Assembly: GCF_900112415.1 (NCBI RefSeq)
Contig: NZ_FOLV01000015.1
Coordinates: forward strand, 1 to 64,000
DNA length: 64,000 nt
Direction of reading: 5' to 3'
DNA from: Bacillus sp. 491mf
Lineage (GTDB): Bacteria; Bacillota; Bacilli; Bacillales; Bacillaceae_G
The notes beneath the pieces were generated by a model. That model saw nothing but the letters and a program-made list of their open reading frames with translations, was not told the DNA's origin and did no database searches. A program made the translations under genes and the position numbers. Below are positions 8,319-17,092 of the stretch, piece by piece. Positions within the stretch are counted from its first letter, which is position 1. The number at the start of each line of letters is the position of its first letter.

Positions 8319-8891
8319 ATGACTACTATTTATTTTGTACGGCATGCGCATTCTACATATACACCAGATGAGAGGGAAAGACCATTATCTGAGAAAGGTT
8401 GGCAAGCTGCAGAGAGAGTAACAGAAGTATTGAAAGATGAGTCTATAGATGTTGTAATTGCTAGTCCATATAAAAGGGCTATTCAGACGGTAGAAGGGGT
8501 TGCCGAGCATTTTCAATTATCAATGGAATTAGAGGAAGATGTAAGAGAGCGTTTATTAAGTTTGCAGCCTGTTCAAGATTTTGAACAAGCTATTACAAAA
8601 GTATGGGAAGACCCTACGTTTCATTTAGAAGGTGGGGAGTCGAATGTTATCGCTCAGGAGCGCGGAGTTTCTTGTATAATGAAAATTCTAGAGAAACATA
8701 AAGGGAAAAATATTGTAATAGGAACACATGGAAATATTATGGTCCTTATCATGAATTATTTCGATTCCAAATACGATTTTTCATTTTGGAAGGAACTACA
8801 GATGCCTGATATATATAAACTGACATTTACAGAAAATCAACTTGTTCAAGTAGAACAAATTTGGAAAGAAGGCTTTGTAAAGAATGTATGA
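8319..8891 (+). CDS. Histidine phosphatase (phosphoglycerate-mutase-like) protein
   Basis: A 190-residue protein with the histidine phosphatase core: YFVRHAHS at residues 5-12 (catalytic RHG variant RHA), IASPYKRAIQT with the second phosphate-binding arginine near residue 62, an acidic EDVRERL segment, and GTHGNIM with the second catalytic histidine near 147. Its substrate is unknown. ATG 8319 is preferred over GTG 8289 because AAAGGGG lies 8 bases before it. A small acidic-protein gene follows. Confidence 0.8.
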   Translation: MTTIYFVRHAHSTYTPDERERPLSEKGWQAAERVTEVLKDESIDVVIASPYKRAIQTVEGVAEHFQLSMELEEDVRERLLSLQPVQDFEQAITKVWEDPTFHLEGGESNVIAQERGVSCIMKILEKHKGKNIVIGTHGNIMVLIMNYFDSKYDFSFWKELQMPDIYKLTFTENQLVQVEQIWKEGFVKNV

Positions 8892-8981
8892 AGATTGACG
8901 AAAAAAGCAGGAGATGATAGAGCAGTTATAGAAATAAATGGCTGGAATACAAAAGTTTTTTTAAAAAAGGAGGCTGTTCAT

Positions 8982-9371
8982 ATGTTCGAGAAAAACAATC
9001 GATTTTCATCCATGCCAGGAGAAACTGTAGAAGTTTACAACGTGTATGAGATTTTACCACCTGACGGAACGATTATTGGTATGGCAACACCTGAAGAAAT
9101 GGAAGTTGCTGCAGAACTGGAACTAAAGCATTATGCCTTTTCACGTTTAATGGAAGCGAATATTCAATTAGACGGTGCCTCCTACAAAGAAATGCTTGAA
9201 GAATTCGAAGACTATGAAAGAAAGTCAATGGCTTTCTGGCGGGCATTGCATGGAAGATTATCTGTGCCATGGGCATGGGTATTACGTGTTGATGTCGCAA
9301 ACGGTCCTATTCATGTAAGTACTGGGAACTTGTTTTATGATGTTGAAGAGCTAGAAGAAGACTTTGAATAA
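8982..9371 (+). CDS. Hypothetical acidic protein
   Basis: A 129-residue soluble protein, strongly acidic at the C-terminus (DVEELEEDFE) and rich in Glu/Ala in the centre. There is no signal peptide or membrane segment. I do not recognise the family. The frame runs back to a TTG at 8895, but AAAAAAGGAGG just before ATG 8982 makes this the likely start. The 29 upstream codons may be leftover coding sequence. A terminator follows. Confidence 0.6.
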   Translation: MFEKNNRFSSMPGETVEVYNVYEILPPDGTIIGMATPEEMEVAAELELKHYAFSRLMEANIQLDGASYKEMLEEFEDYERKSMAFWRALHGRLSVPWAWVLRVDVANGPIHVSTGNLFYDVEELEEDFE

Positions 9372-9373
9372 TA

Positions 9374-9416
9374 GGAAGAGGAAAGTAGGAAGGATACTGC
9401 TTTCCTCTTCTTTTTT
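9374..9416 (+). terminator. Rho-independent terminator
   Basis: GGAAGAGGAAAG pairs with CTTTCCTCTTC and is followed by TTTTTT. It lies between two convergent genes. Confidence 0.8.
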
Positions 9417-10308
9417 ACAATTTATGTAAATTTTTTATTTCTTCAATTATAATATCAGGTCGATCTACCTCAATAGAGTGTCCCGATTTAGCAGCAACAA
9501 AAAGGTGGCTTTGTTTTGAAAGTGTAGTTTGTTCATGAATCAGTTCTTGCCATACAGTTTCTAAGGATACGGCTTCTTCATAAGGAATACCATCTTGTAC
9601 TGCTAGTTGGATAGAATGATGGGCATCTCTTCCAATAATTATTAATGGTATGTTAGGGAATAGTTGCATACTCTTCATCTTTTGAGCACAATCTTTCCAA
9701 TGTATGATTTCTGAGGAAACGGCTTTATAAAGGGCTGAAGAGATTGAAAAAGATAGCAATAGTTTTTGGATTTCAACAGGTAATGTCGTTTGTGCAGTTG
9801 TTAGTTTTGGGAATACTTCTTGTTGTAATTGGGCGGTATTTAAATCGGCATAGTATAAGCATTTTTCAATCCATTTTTCATCTGAATCTGTCTCATCTAA
9901 TGTAGGTAAGTCGAGTTCATCTAAGCGGTGCAGATTCATAGATGTTGAATCTACGAGAACAAGCGTAGTAACTAGTTTAGGATAAAGCATCGTAAAATGT
10001 TGTGCACATAAACCGCCATAAGAATGCCCAACTAAAATAATCGGTTCTTGGATGTGTAAAACATGTAACAATTCTCGTAATTCATCCGCGTTTTGCCCAG
10101 TTGTCCGCTCTTTCCCATTTAATTCGCTAGTCCCGTAGCCAGGTCGATGAAACAAAACAACTTTGTAGTATGGGGAAAGTTCATTTGCAATTTTTATCCA
10201 ATTATAAAAGGAGCAAAACATCCCGGTTTGAATCAAAACAGTTTGTTTACCTTGTCCTGTTATCAGCACTTCAACTTTTTTTTCGAAAACATCTACATGC
10301 GTAATCAA
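9415..10308 (-). CDS. Alpha/beta-fold hydrolase
   Basis: A 297-residue protein with alpha/beta-hydrolase landmarks: an HRPGYGTSE loop after strand 4, nucleophile elbow VGHSYGG near residue 94, an acid residue probably in IIGRDAH, and a C-terminal SGHSIEVDRPD with the catalytic histidine near 279. It probably cleaves an ester or similar bond; the substrate is unknown. The start is TTG with GGAGGCG 7 bases upstream. It is the last gene of a MarR-DUF3147-hydrolase operon. Confidence 0.75.
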   Translation of the reverse strand: MITHVDVFEKKVEVLITGQGKQTVLIQTGMFCSFYNWIKIANELSPYYKVVLFHRPGYGTSELNGKERTTGQNADELRELLHVLHIQEPIILVGHSYGGLCAQHFTMLYPKLVTTLVLVDSTSMNLHRLDELDLPTLDETDSDEKWIEKCLYYADLNTAQLQQEVFPKLTTAQTTLPVEIQKLLLSFSISSALYKAVSSEIIHWKDCAQKMKSMQLFPNIPLIIIGRDAHHSIQLAVQDGIPYEEAVSLETVWQELIHEQTTLSKQSHLFVAAKSGHSIEVDRPDIIIEEIKNLHKL

Positions 10309-10320
10309 AAAAACGCCTCC

Positions 10321-10650
10321 TTAAGTTTGAAAATATCTCTGACACGCTAATAATATTCCCCATACTCCTATACCGAATAAAATAGAAGTGCTAAGTGAAA
10401 ATGAGTTGCGAAACCCTAAATAAACAATGAATAAAAGTAAGGCTGATGCAGGGAATCCATATAACACGCCAAGTGCAAAATCACTTAATTTTTCTCGTGA
10501 ACCACCTTCAACAGAAATCCAAAATAAACTGAGCAAACTAATTAACGGAAGTGCGGCAATGAAGCCGCCAAGTGTACTATAATGTTTGGCAACTTCCGTA
10601 ACGCCCCCAATAATAAGTGCAGAGACGATCACTTTAATGATAAAAGACAT
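10321..10650 (-). CDS. DUF3147-family membrane protein
   Basis: A 109-residue protein with four hydrophobic segments and the family's conserved early IIGGVTEVAKHYSTLGGFIAALPL block. The function is unknown. Its first 17 bases overlap the end of the marR-type gene, so it is translated from the same message and is a likely target of that repressor. Confidence 0.75.
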   Translation of the reverse strand: MSFIIKVIVSALIIGGVTEVAKHYSTLGGFIAALPLISLLSLFWISVEGGSREKLSDFALGVLYGFPASALLLFIVYLGFRNSFSLSTSILFGIGVWGILLACQRYFQT

Positions 10651-11041
10651 CGTAAGCCTCCTTTGCTAATAATTCGAATGCAGATTGAATCAGTTCTTTT
10701 TCTTCTTCAGATAATTTCTTTTCTATTTGTTTTAGTTTTGCCTCATCGAGCAATGTGTGTGTAGCTAATGCTTGTTGTCCTTTTTCTGTTAGCTTTACAA
10801 TTACAACTCGTTCATCCTGTTGACTACGCTCCTTTATGACAAACTCTTTTTGAATTAATCGTTTAATATGTTCAGAAGCAGTGTTATGTGAGAGTTGCAG
10901 TTTTGCTGCGATTGCACTAATGGTTTGGGCTTCTTGGCGAGAAATCATTTGTAAAATACGAATGGCTTGGTGAGTTAAATTTTCTTCATACTCATGACGG
11001 AGATAAAAATAAATTGTTTCCCAATGTTTATTTATTTGCAT
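10634..11041 (-). CDS. MarR-family transcriptional regulator
   Basis: A 135-residue winged-helix protein. The recognition region is ISAIAAKLQLSHNTASEHIKR (split here as ISAIAAKLQLS and HNTASEHIKR), followed by the wing KERSQQDERVVIVKLTEKG. It probably binds as a dimer to the perfect palindrome at 11059-11079 in its own promoter, controlling itself, the DUF3147 protein and the hydrolase. AAAAAGGAGTTGG gives the ribosome-binding site. Confidence 0.85.
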   Translation of the reverse strand: MQINKHWETIYFYLRHEYEENLTHQAIRILQMISRQEAQTISAIAAKLQLSHNTASEHIKRLIQKEFVIKERSQQDERVVIVKLTEKGQQALATHTLLDEAKLKQIEKKLSEEEKELIQSAFELLAKEAYDVFYH

Positions 11042-11058
11042 AATTCCAACTCCTTTTT

Positions 11059-11079
11059 TATATCGTATTATACGATATA
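11059..11079. promoter_or_regulatory. MarR-type operator (perfect palindrome)
   Basis: TATATCGTA and TACGATATA flank a 3-base centre TTA, an exact inverted repeat just upstream of the marR-type gene. It includes TATAAT read on the minus strand, so it overlaps the likely -10 box. Confidence 0.65.
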
Positions 11080-11194
11080 ATTGTTTGTAAAGATATATAT
11101 GGTTTTATTTGCAAAATTTTTCATTGAAAAAGTATCTTTTTTTTAGTAGATAATATAAGCTTATCTTAAAATCACAATGAAACGAGGGATGGGG

Positions 11195-11995
11195 ATGAAG
11201 GCTGCACATACCTTTAAATGGCTTGGTGATGAAAAAGCGTATTTAAATGAAATTCATATTGAAAAGTTAGGTCCTCTTTCTATCGGATTATATGACGGGA
11301 ATACAAATGAAGATGCTGTGCTTGCTTGGTATGATCCACATGGTTCATGGGAATTTGTGATGATTTTTGATGCCGAGCATACTATTGAAAGGGCAAAGTT
11401 TATTATAGATATAATTTGTGAAAGAAAAGAGAAATTACTACAACTGTTTTCATATCCAAATCATTTAGTTTTTCATCATACACACATGTATTTATTATCG
11501 TTATTTACAGATGAAACATTTATTAAAAAAAGTGAGAAGATGCCAGAACAAACAGATTGTCTCATTTGTTTTCGAAAAGACCAGTTTGTGTATTGGTTGT
11601 CAGTAGGAGAGTGCTTCATTTATTTATTTCAACAAGAGTCACAACAATGCAAACAGGGCCGTTTAAATGAACAACAGTTTTATGAGCGAATTGGTAGACC
11701 AAACATTTTTGCAGCAGCAACGCCTTGTTTTACATCTGGAGTTCGTGAATTACAGAGAGGAACAAATCATATTGTGATAGCAACAGATAAAATCGTTGAA
11801 TGTAGAGAACAGATATTTGAAGACGACCGTTTATTTTATCAATCGCTTTATGCGGAAGGCACTCTTAATATTAAACGTGTGCTGGAAGAGGTAGATTCTT
11901 GGAAAGAAGCAGGAAGTGCCACAATTATAAGTTGGTCTGTTGATATAGAGAATTTAGATTGTACTTGTGAGGGTGATGAACGCAGAGATAAGTAA
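11195..11995 (+). CDS. PP2C-like phosphatase-family protein
   Basis: A protein of about 266 residues. GLYDGNTNEDAVLAW followed by WEFVMIFDAEHT resembles the first two metal-binding strands of PP2C (PPM) phosphatases, and a later IVIATDKIVEC resembles the PP2C SDG-type region. Several classic aspartates are not obvious, so catalytic activity is uncertain. The start is ambiguous (ATG 11177, 11189 or 11195); GAGGGATGGGG favours 11195. Confidence 0.55.
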   Translation: MKAAHTFKWLGDEKAYLNEIHIEKLGPLSIGLYDGNTNEDAVLAWYDPHGSWEFVMIFDAEHTIERAKFIIDIICERKEKLLQLFSYPNHLVFHHTHMYLLSLFTDETFIKKSEKMPEQTDCLICFRKDQFVYWLSVGECFIYLFQQESQQCKQGRLNEQQFYERIGRPNIFAAATPCFTSGVRELQRGTNHIVIATDKIVECREQIFEDDRLFYQSLYAEGTLNIKRVLEEVDSWKEAGSATIISWSVDIENLDCTCEGDERRDK

Positions 11996-12026
11996 TATGT
12001 AAAAGGGAGCTTTCGTGGTGGCTGCC

Positions 12027-12180
12027 TTTTATCCTGCTACTTGTGGGCAGTAACCCCCATCGCAAGATTTAGAGGGAAACGAGGAAGGTAGCTGGAATAA
12101 TTGCTGACATATGTCCGATTGGGTGGGCTTTCCATCAGCGGGGGATGAAAAAAACCTACTGATGGAAGTTCCGCTTTAGT
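12027..12180 (+). repeat. Dispersed hairpin repeat, diverged copy
   Basis: Starts TTTATCCTGCTACTTGTGGG, continues GGGCAGTAACCCCC, then CCGATTGGG, and ends in a CCATCAG...CTGATGG hairpin and GTTCCGCTTTA. The same order (TATCCCGC, GGGCAGTAA, CCCGATTGG, AATCAGTGGGGG hairpin, GTTTCACTTTA) occurs at 61329-61484. Its right edge overlaps the stop codon of the next minus-strand gene. Confidence 0.6.
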
Positions 12181-12808
12181 TTGCTTCTTTTTTGGGACTC
12201 CATTCTTTGTCCATTTTCTTACCAAAAGTACGATCTAATCCCCATTGTGCTTCTCTTGTGTTAGAGTAAATCTCATTATTAAAATCTACTGTATTCCATA
12301 ATACATCAATATAAACCATGAACAGCATATTTAGAATTTCATCTGTGTCATCATCAAACTTTCCTTTGTATGTGTGTGCTTCCCACTCTGTATAGGAGCT
12401 TTTATGTACTGAGCCAACTTGTTCATCATTCTTGAAGATAGAGTAATAATTTCCTTCAAATCCATGTGTATGTTGGTAGATTTTATAGTACTCTTGGTGC
12501 ACAATTGCTTCCCAAGAATCCTGTACGATATCAAATTTATCAATAAGCTGACCGACATTCGCATTACAAAGTTGTATCCTAAATTTGGAAGGGATAAAAC
12601 TCTTAATAAATGGAACAAATTTCAATAATACATATATGAAGTTGGTTTCTATTCCGCTTGCAACGATCTCTTTTTCTCTGTAGAGAGTAATTTTTCTTCT
12701 TACAGGAAGAATAACGCGATTTGCTTTTGCAGTGTATGTATTCTTCATATACGGAAAGTTGTAGGTTAAATCCCATTTTAATGGTTTTTGAATCATTGTA
12801 ATTTCCAT
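12176..12808 (-). CDS. Hypothetical protein, possibly of the tubby/LURP-like fold
   Basis: A protein of about 210 residues with no signal peptide and one weakly hydrophobic segment near 55-65. Alternating beta-strand patterns (ILPVRRKITLYREKEIVASG; YYSIFKNDEQVGSV) hint at a scramblase/tubby-like beta barrel, but I am not certain. ATG 12808 is preferred to 12817 because AGAAGGG lies about 9 bases upstream of it. The stop codon lies inside a dispersed repeat, so the C-terminus may have been altered by the insertion. Confidence 0.5.
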   Translation of the reverse strand: MEITMIQKPLKWDLTYNFPYMKNTYTAKANRVILPVRRKITLYREKEIVASGIETNFIYVLLKFVPFIKSFIPSKFRIQLCNANVGQLIDKFDIVQDSWEAIVHQEYYKIYQHTHGFEGNYYSIFKNDEQVGSVHKSSYTEWEAHTYKGKFDDDTDEILNMLFMVYIDVLWNTVDFNNEIYSNTREAQWGLDRTFGKKMDKEWSPKKEAN

Positions 12809-13074
12809 CGGTTTCATCCCTTCTGTAGTTACATCCCCGTTTAAAGTAAACTAATTCTTTTTCCAACAAATACAATCTCTTGTAAATATTATATCTTATT
12901 AGATTTCTAAGGTGCTATCTAAAGTAAGGAGAAGAAGAAAAATTATTTGCTTCTCCATATTGTTTATATCAAACTATATAGGAATGTGGTAGAGACGACT
13001 GCGAAATTTGGTCGGGTCATTAAGATTAGATCTACACCCTCATTTTCTGTTACATAAATATATAAATACAACTT

Positions 13075-13256
13075 GAAAAACCAACATAAAAACCACTTTT
13101 TTTAGATGGGCGAAAGCGTCTGGCCGTGCTTGGAGCGGTCAAGGCCCTTTTCTGCCACAGGCAATGTGAAAACAAAGGGAGCAAACAAGTAGCGTATCAC
13201 TTTTTGTTTTACATAACGGCAACTTAGATGTTAAAAAATCAAAGTGGATATATATA
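13075..13256 (+). repeat. bcr1-type repeat, copy 4
   Basis: Carries AAAAACCAC, GGGCGAAAGCGTCTGGCCGT, GCCCTTTTCTGCCACAGG, AACAAAGGGAGCAAACAAGT and CATAACGGCAACTTAGATG. It lies in the 758-base gap between the tubby-like gene and the FbpA-type gene. Confidence 0.7.
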
Positions 13257-13270
13257 AATTAAGTCAAAAT

Positions 13271-13436
13271 TGTAATGATCATGGTTATAAAAATATAGTT
13301 GCAGAGCTCTATTAAGAAGGAAACTTTCTAGCAAATGATTTGGTTAATGAAGTGATTAGACAATAGTCTAAACATAAGAAGTAGGACGCTCAAAAAAATC
13401 TTAAAAATTGTCATGAGATCTTTTTTTGGGGCATAT
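13271..13436 (+). pseudogene. Possible decayed ORF with in-frame stops
   Basis: One frame reads CNDHGYKNIVAELY, stop, EGNFLANDLVNEVIRQ, stop, SKHKK, stop, DAQKNLKNCHEIFFWG. The protein-like character in a single frame, broken by three stops, suggests a relic, but no family is recognised and chance cannot be excluded. Confidence 0.25.
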
Positions 13437-13566
13437 ATATGTATAATGTGGCCACAAAACGTTCATGTAGTAAATCATTTAGGTGATAATTACACTTCCT
13501 AAAAACCTATTTTATAACTGATAAAGGTTATGATTGGTGAATGGTCGAAAGGAGTTTGGAAAAAGA

Positions 13567-13737
13567 ATGAATTATGGGCTTCGTTATGCAGTAGAGAAAC
13601 GGAAGAAACAATTGATTGAGAAGTTGCTTGATGTAGGTGTATACAAAGTACTAAATAAACAGTTGTATGAATTAACATTAGATGAATTGGAAAAAGAATA
13701 TCAGGATATTTTAAAATATGAAGGAGTGCAAGCTTAG
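13567..13737 (+). CDS. Fur-regulated basic protein, FbpA type
   Basis: A 56-residue basic protein with the FbpA family pattern: LRYAVEKRKKQLIEKLLDVG followed by KQLYELTLDELEKEYQ. In B. subtilis such small basic proteins act in the iron-sparing response. ATG 13567 is used; AAAGGAG lies about 13 bases before it. The only Fur-like sequence seen is a half-site TGATAAT at 13484-13490, so iron control here rests on family knowledge. It lies 1.2 kb from the siderophore locus. Confidence 0.75.
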   Translation: MNYGLRYAVEKRKKQLIEKLLDVGVYKVLNKQLYELTLDELEKEYQDILKYEGVQA

Positions 13738-13821
13738 TGTACTCCGTATTCTCCTTTAAAGAAGAATTCAAGATGATAGATACGATTGGCTATTGGTAAG
13801 AGATAAAGAAAGCTTTATTTA

Positions 13822-13867
13822 TGAGCTCCCCTTTCTCAGCGTCATGAGGAGAAAGGGGAGTTTTTTT
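13822..13867 (+). terminator. Rho-independent terminator
   Basis: CTCCCCTTTCTC pairs with GAGAAAGGGGAG around a 12-base loop, followed by seven T. It ends the FbpA-type transcript. Confidence 0.8.
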
Positions 13868-14027
13868 ATAAGCAGTCGTAAATGGAGGGATAGGGTCATG
13901 GAATATATCCCAGTTTTCATACATTTCTTGTTATATCGTAAATGATACAAAAAAGAATTTTGACAGTAAATCGAAATTATCACGATTTGCAAATGAGATG
14001 TAATGAATATGATACGAAGGGGATGAA

Positions 14028-14102
14028 TTGTGGAAAGAGTTTACAGGATATTTCTGGAATGATAAACTTAAGCCACCCGTAATAATGGATTGCAAAGTGT
14101 GA
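14028..14102 (+). other. Short ORF, possibly a gene remnant
   Basis: TTG with GAAGGGGATGAA upstream opens a 24-codon frame reading LWKEFTGYFWNDKL then KPPVIMDCKV before a stop. A good ribosome-binding site with so short a product suggests a truncated gene or tiny peptide. The rest of 13868-14218 shows no other gene. Confidence 0.25.
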
Positions 14103-14218
14103 TGCTTCCTTTATTTTGGATTACATATAATGGGGGTAGCTGCCAATAACATATACCTATTTTAAAATTTGTTTTTGCCTATTTAAAATGGCGTACAAAT
14201 TAGGATAGGAGTGTAAAA

Positions 14219-14806
14219 ATGATTGAATTAAACACTGAAAGATTAAGACTAATTCCTTTGAGTGCAGAAAATTTGAAATTACTTATTGATAATCCAAAGA
14301 AAATGGAACTAAGGTTATCTTTAAGTGAATCAAATAGATTTCTTAGCCTAGAACTTAAACAAGCTATGGAAACAAGGCTTTCAAAGCTGTTAATCGATAA
14401 GGAGAATTATATATGGTATACCAATTGGTTAATTGTGTCGAAAGATAAAAACTGTAATGTTGGAGGAATCATGTTAAAAGGTCTTCCAAATGAAAATGGT
14501 GAAGTAGTAATTGGTTATTATACTCTTCCTGAATATCAAGGAAATGGCTATATGACGGAAACCGTTAATAATATGAAAAACTGGTTGTTAAATCAGACGG
14601 GTGTTATGTACGTTATTGCTGATACTGATAAAGATAACATTCCATCGCACAAGGTATTAGAAAAATTAGGAGCGGAAATGTATAAAGAAACAGATGAATT
14701 ATACTTTTGGAGATTTGGCCGAAATCCGTTCACTGAAAAAAATAACGAAGAGTCATCATTTTATAGTAATGGTTCTTCGTTAAGGCATCAGTACAATGTT
14801 GATTAA
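14219..14806 (+). CDS. GNAT-family N-acetyltransferase (RimJ/RimL-like)
   Basis: A 195-residue protein with the Acetyltransf_3 layout: N-terminal IELNTERLRLIPLS, a central VGGIMLKG strand, IGYYTLPEYQGNGYMTE containing the acetyl-CoA-binding Q-G-N-G motif near residue 104, and VIADTDKDNIPSHKVLEKLG. It acetylates an amine acceptor that cannot be named from the sequence. AGGATAGGAG lies upstream of the ATG. A bidirectional terminator separates it from the siderophore synthetase gene. Confidence 0.8.
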   Translation: MIELNTERLRLIPLSAENLKLLIDNPKKMELRLSLSESNRFLSLELKQAMETRLSKLLIDKENYIWYTNWLIVSKDKNCNVGGIMLKGLPNENGEVVIGYYTLPEYQGNGYMTETVNNMKNWLLNQTGVMYVIADTDKDNIPSHKVLEKLGAEMYKETDELYFWRFGRNPFTEKNNEESSFYSNGSSLRHQYNVD

Positions 14807-14897
14807 TAGAATGACAAAATCTTGTTCAATTAACGAGTGTTTCAGTTGAACAAAAAAATGAATGTTTTTATAAAAGAGTAATGTATTAGAATATGTT

Positions 14898-14944
14898 AAG
14901 AGCGTGTTTTGATTAATTTTTTTCAAAACACGCTCTTTCTTTTT
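14898..14944. terminator. Bidirectional terminator between GNAT and siderophore synthetase genes
   Basis: AAGAGCGTGTTTTGA and TCAAAACACGCTCTT form a 15-bp perfect stem with a 10-base loop and a T-rich tail. Confidence 0.8.
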
Positions 14945-14982
14945 GTTCGTTTATACAGAAGTCAAAAGAATTTGTTTCTATT

Positions 14983-16962
14983 TCAATCACTTAATGGGTT
15001 TTTAACTTTTACATAATAATAAGCATGAGCTTCTCCCATCATCCGCATAAGAGTTAAAGCTTTATAATCTACTTGATTTGCAAAAAAGATAGCATAGTCA
15101 GATATTGCACACTCTTTGTAGTTAGGATCTTCTTGTAAATCTACAAAAATATTGTGTAAAATTCGTTTTACTATATTCCATAGCAGTTGTTCATCAAATT
15201 CATAGAACTGACTGATATGCAAAAATAATTCCCCAAAGTGATTTTGCATGACAGAGTAGAACACTTTATTCCGCATACTTTTCTCATCATCTACTAAAAT
15301 TCTTGATTTATGATGAAACATGTTCAAATCAAATCCTGCATTTTGTAAACGGTTGCGATGAACCCGAATACCTTCCCAGTCACGTACGAGTAGTCGATCC
15401 GGTGTCCCATCTTTTTTAAAGACAGGAACTGTGTTTTGCAGGTGACCCTCTAAACCGATTCCGTATTTTACCATTAGTGGGATAAAACCGGTAAGGGCAT
15501 TTGTTACATATTTCTCTATGAATTGAACAACCGCATCTTGTAATGATAGGTCATAGTTCTCTTTATATAATTCAATTAGTTCTATTATGACTGGTTTATT
15601 TGTACCGTGCACAGAAGCGACAAGAGCAGATCCGACGATAGCCCATTCATCTTGATTCACATAAGCATGAATATTATCACGAATGACGCAAGCGAGGTTT
15701 TCACTCCGTAATGTTTGATATTCTTCGTCTACGTCATTTGGATGAAGAAAATGAGCGCCAGCTCGCTCCATAATGGGAACAAAACGATTTCCATCAATCA
15801 TTTTATCTTGCGTAACAATTTGTTTTAAAATGGTGCTCATAATTGGTCCGTTATGAATTGTTTGTTCTGATAATGTTCGTACTTCCCCGGTTAAATGAAT
15901 ATTTGTTGTTAGTTTATAATGGGGTCTAATCGTATCATACTTTGCAGGAAAGATTGTCCGAAATGACATCCCCGCCAAATATTTTGCTTTATAATCCAAT
16001 AAAATAATCATTTGTTTTTCAAGTTCAGTGCTATAAATTTCACGTAACGTATGAGTAGCTTGCCAAGGGTGAATTGGTAATAGGATATAGTCTTCTAGTT
16101 TATCACCAAGCTTCAGTTCGGCTTCTACTTGAAGTGCAGGTTCAAAAGAGAATAATACTGCATTCCAATTTTGTTCTTCCATAAAAGCTGAGCTTATGTA
16201 ATTTTGGTGTACAGCGACAAAGCAGAGTGGAATGGCATTTTTAAACTCCGCTGAATAAGCTAATGTTTCTTCTGGGCTTAAGCCCTTCCTCATTTTGGCA
16301 CCAGGGTGACAAGGGTGTCCTTCTATAACGAGCTGTTCGAAAAAGGCATAGGAATCTCGTGCCTGAGTAGCAGCTTGTAGCGTTGAAGTATTTTCAATTT
16401 GTTCATGAAATGTATAAGCAAGTGCTAAATTAGCAGCGCTATTTGTAACATCGTCTTCAAACATATGAAAATAAGTAGGAGATCCTTGCCAATCTTCTTG
16501 CATGAGCAAAGTCAATACTTCATTCGGATGCGTAATTTCTTTTTCATTTGATGGTGATACGAGAATATATGGTCCACTGATAACTGGTCGTTCAAAAGCA
16601 TATATGTGTTGAATCGGTATAAGCAGGTATGCGTTTTGCTTCTTGAAATATAGCCCTTGTATCATTGAAAACTCGTCAAATTGATGAGTGTGAGTATTTA
16701 TATAATCTAGTAAATAATCTGGGCAACGCTGTTCTGAAAATGAAGCAAACATTCCTTTATGTTTGCGAAGTAAAATCCCAGTCTCTGTCATATTACATAT
16801 ATTTTCACGTATGAAGGATGAGAGTAATCGTTCCAGTATACCAGCCCGTCCTTTTTGAATCATTTGTTGATAGGTTTCATGTAGTGGTGCGTGATGTTGT
16901 TGTAAAAAAGAAAGCAAGTTTTGTTCCTCTAATTCTAATGTTTGAATTGTATTGAGTTGCAT
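14983..16962 (-). CDS. sfaD: NIS siderophore synthetase, IucA/IucC family (SfaD-like)
   Basis: A 659-residue NRPS-independent siderophore synthetase. IucA/IucC landmarks are VIEGHPCHPGAKMRKGLS (about 215-232), LPIHPWQ, AGMSFRTIFPAKYDT, HGTNKP, and a C-terminal FhuF-like part with LEGHLQN and LVRDWEGIRVH. Such enzymes adenylate citrate and condense it with an amine. In staphylococci SfaD joins citrate to D-ornithine, the first step of staphyloferrin A. ATG 16962 follows AAAGGTGG by about 5 bases. It is divergent from the MFS-synthetase-racemase operon across a Fur box, exactly as sfaD is from sfaABC. Confidence 0.85.
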   Translation of the reverse strand: MQLNTIQTLELEEQNLLSFLQQHHAPLHETYQQMIQKGRAGILERLLSSFIRENICNMTETGILLRKHKGMFASFSEQRCPDYLLDYINTHTHQFDEFSMIQGLYFKKQNAYLLIPIQHIYAFERPVISGPYILVSPSNEKEITHPNEVLTLLMQEDWQGSPTYFHMFEDDVTNSAANLALAYTFHEQIENTSTLQAATQARDSYAFFEQLVIEGHPCHPGAKMRKGLSPEETLAYSAEFKNAIPLCFVAVHQNYISSAFMEEQNWNAVLFSFEPALQVEAELKLGDKLEDYILLPIHPWQATHTLREIYSTELEKQMIILLDYKAKYLAGMSFRTIFPAKYDTIRPHYKLTTNIHLTGEVRTLSEQTIHNGPIMSTILKQIVTQDKMIDGNRFVPIMERAGAHFLHPNDVDEEYQTLRSENLACVIRDNIHAYVNQDEWAIVGSALVASVHGTNKPVIIELIELYKENYDLSLQDAVVQFIEKYVTNALTGFIPLMVKYGIGLEGHLQNTVPVFKKDGTPDRLLVRDWEGIRVHRNRLQNAGFDLNMFHHKSRILVDDEKSMRNKVFYSVMQNHFGELFLHISQFYEFDEQLLWNIVKRILHNIFVDLQEDPNYKECAISDYAIFFANQVDYKALTLMRMMGEAHAYYYVKVKNPLSD

Positions 16963-17030
16963 AGAAACCACCTTTCTCAAGTTTTTCTATCTTTACAGAT
17001 AAAAAAGAATATTTTATAGTATTTTACATG

Positions 17031-17049
17031 GATAATGATAATCAATATC
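17031..17049. promoter_or_regulatory. Fur box in the sfaD/sfaA divergent promoter
   Basis: GATAATGATAATCAATATC matches the classical 19-base Fur consensus (GATAATGATAATCATTATC) at 18 of 19 positions. It lies 69 bases upstream of the minus-strand synthetase start and 44 bases upstream of the MFS start, so one site probably represses both directions when iron is plentiful. Confidence 0.85.
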
Positions 17050-17092
17050 AATTATAAAGAGTGCATGTGAAAATGCAACAAAAAATTTCGGG

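Noticed and set aside
13440-13566. Full Fur box ahead of the FbpA-type gene
   Set aside because: Only a half-site (TGATAAT) is visible; the other half does not match.
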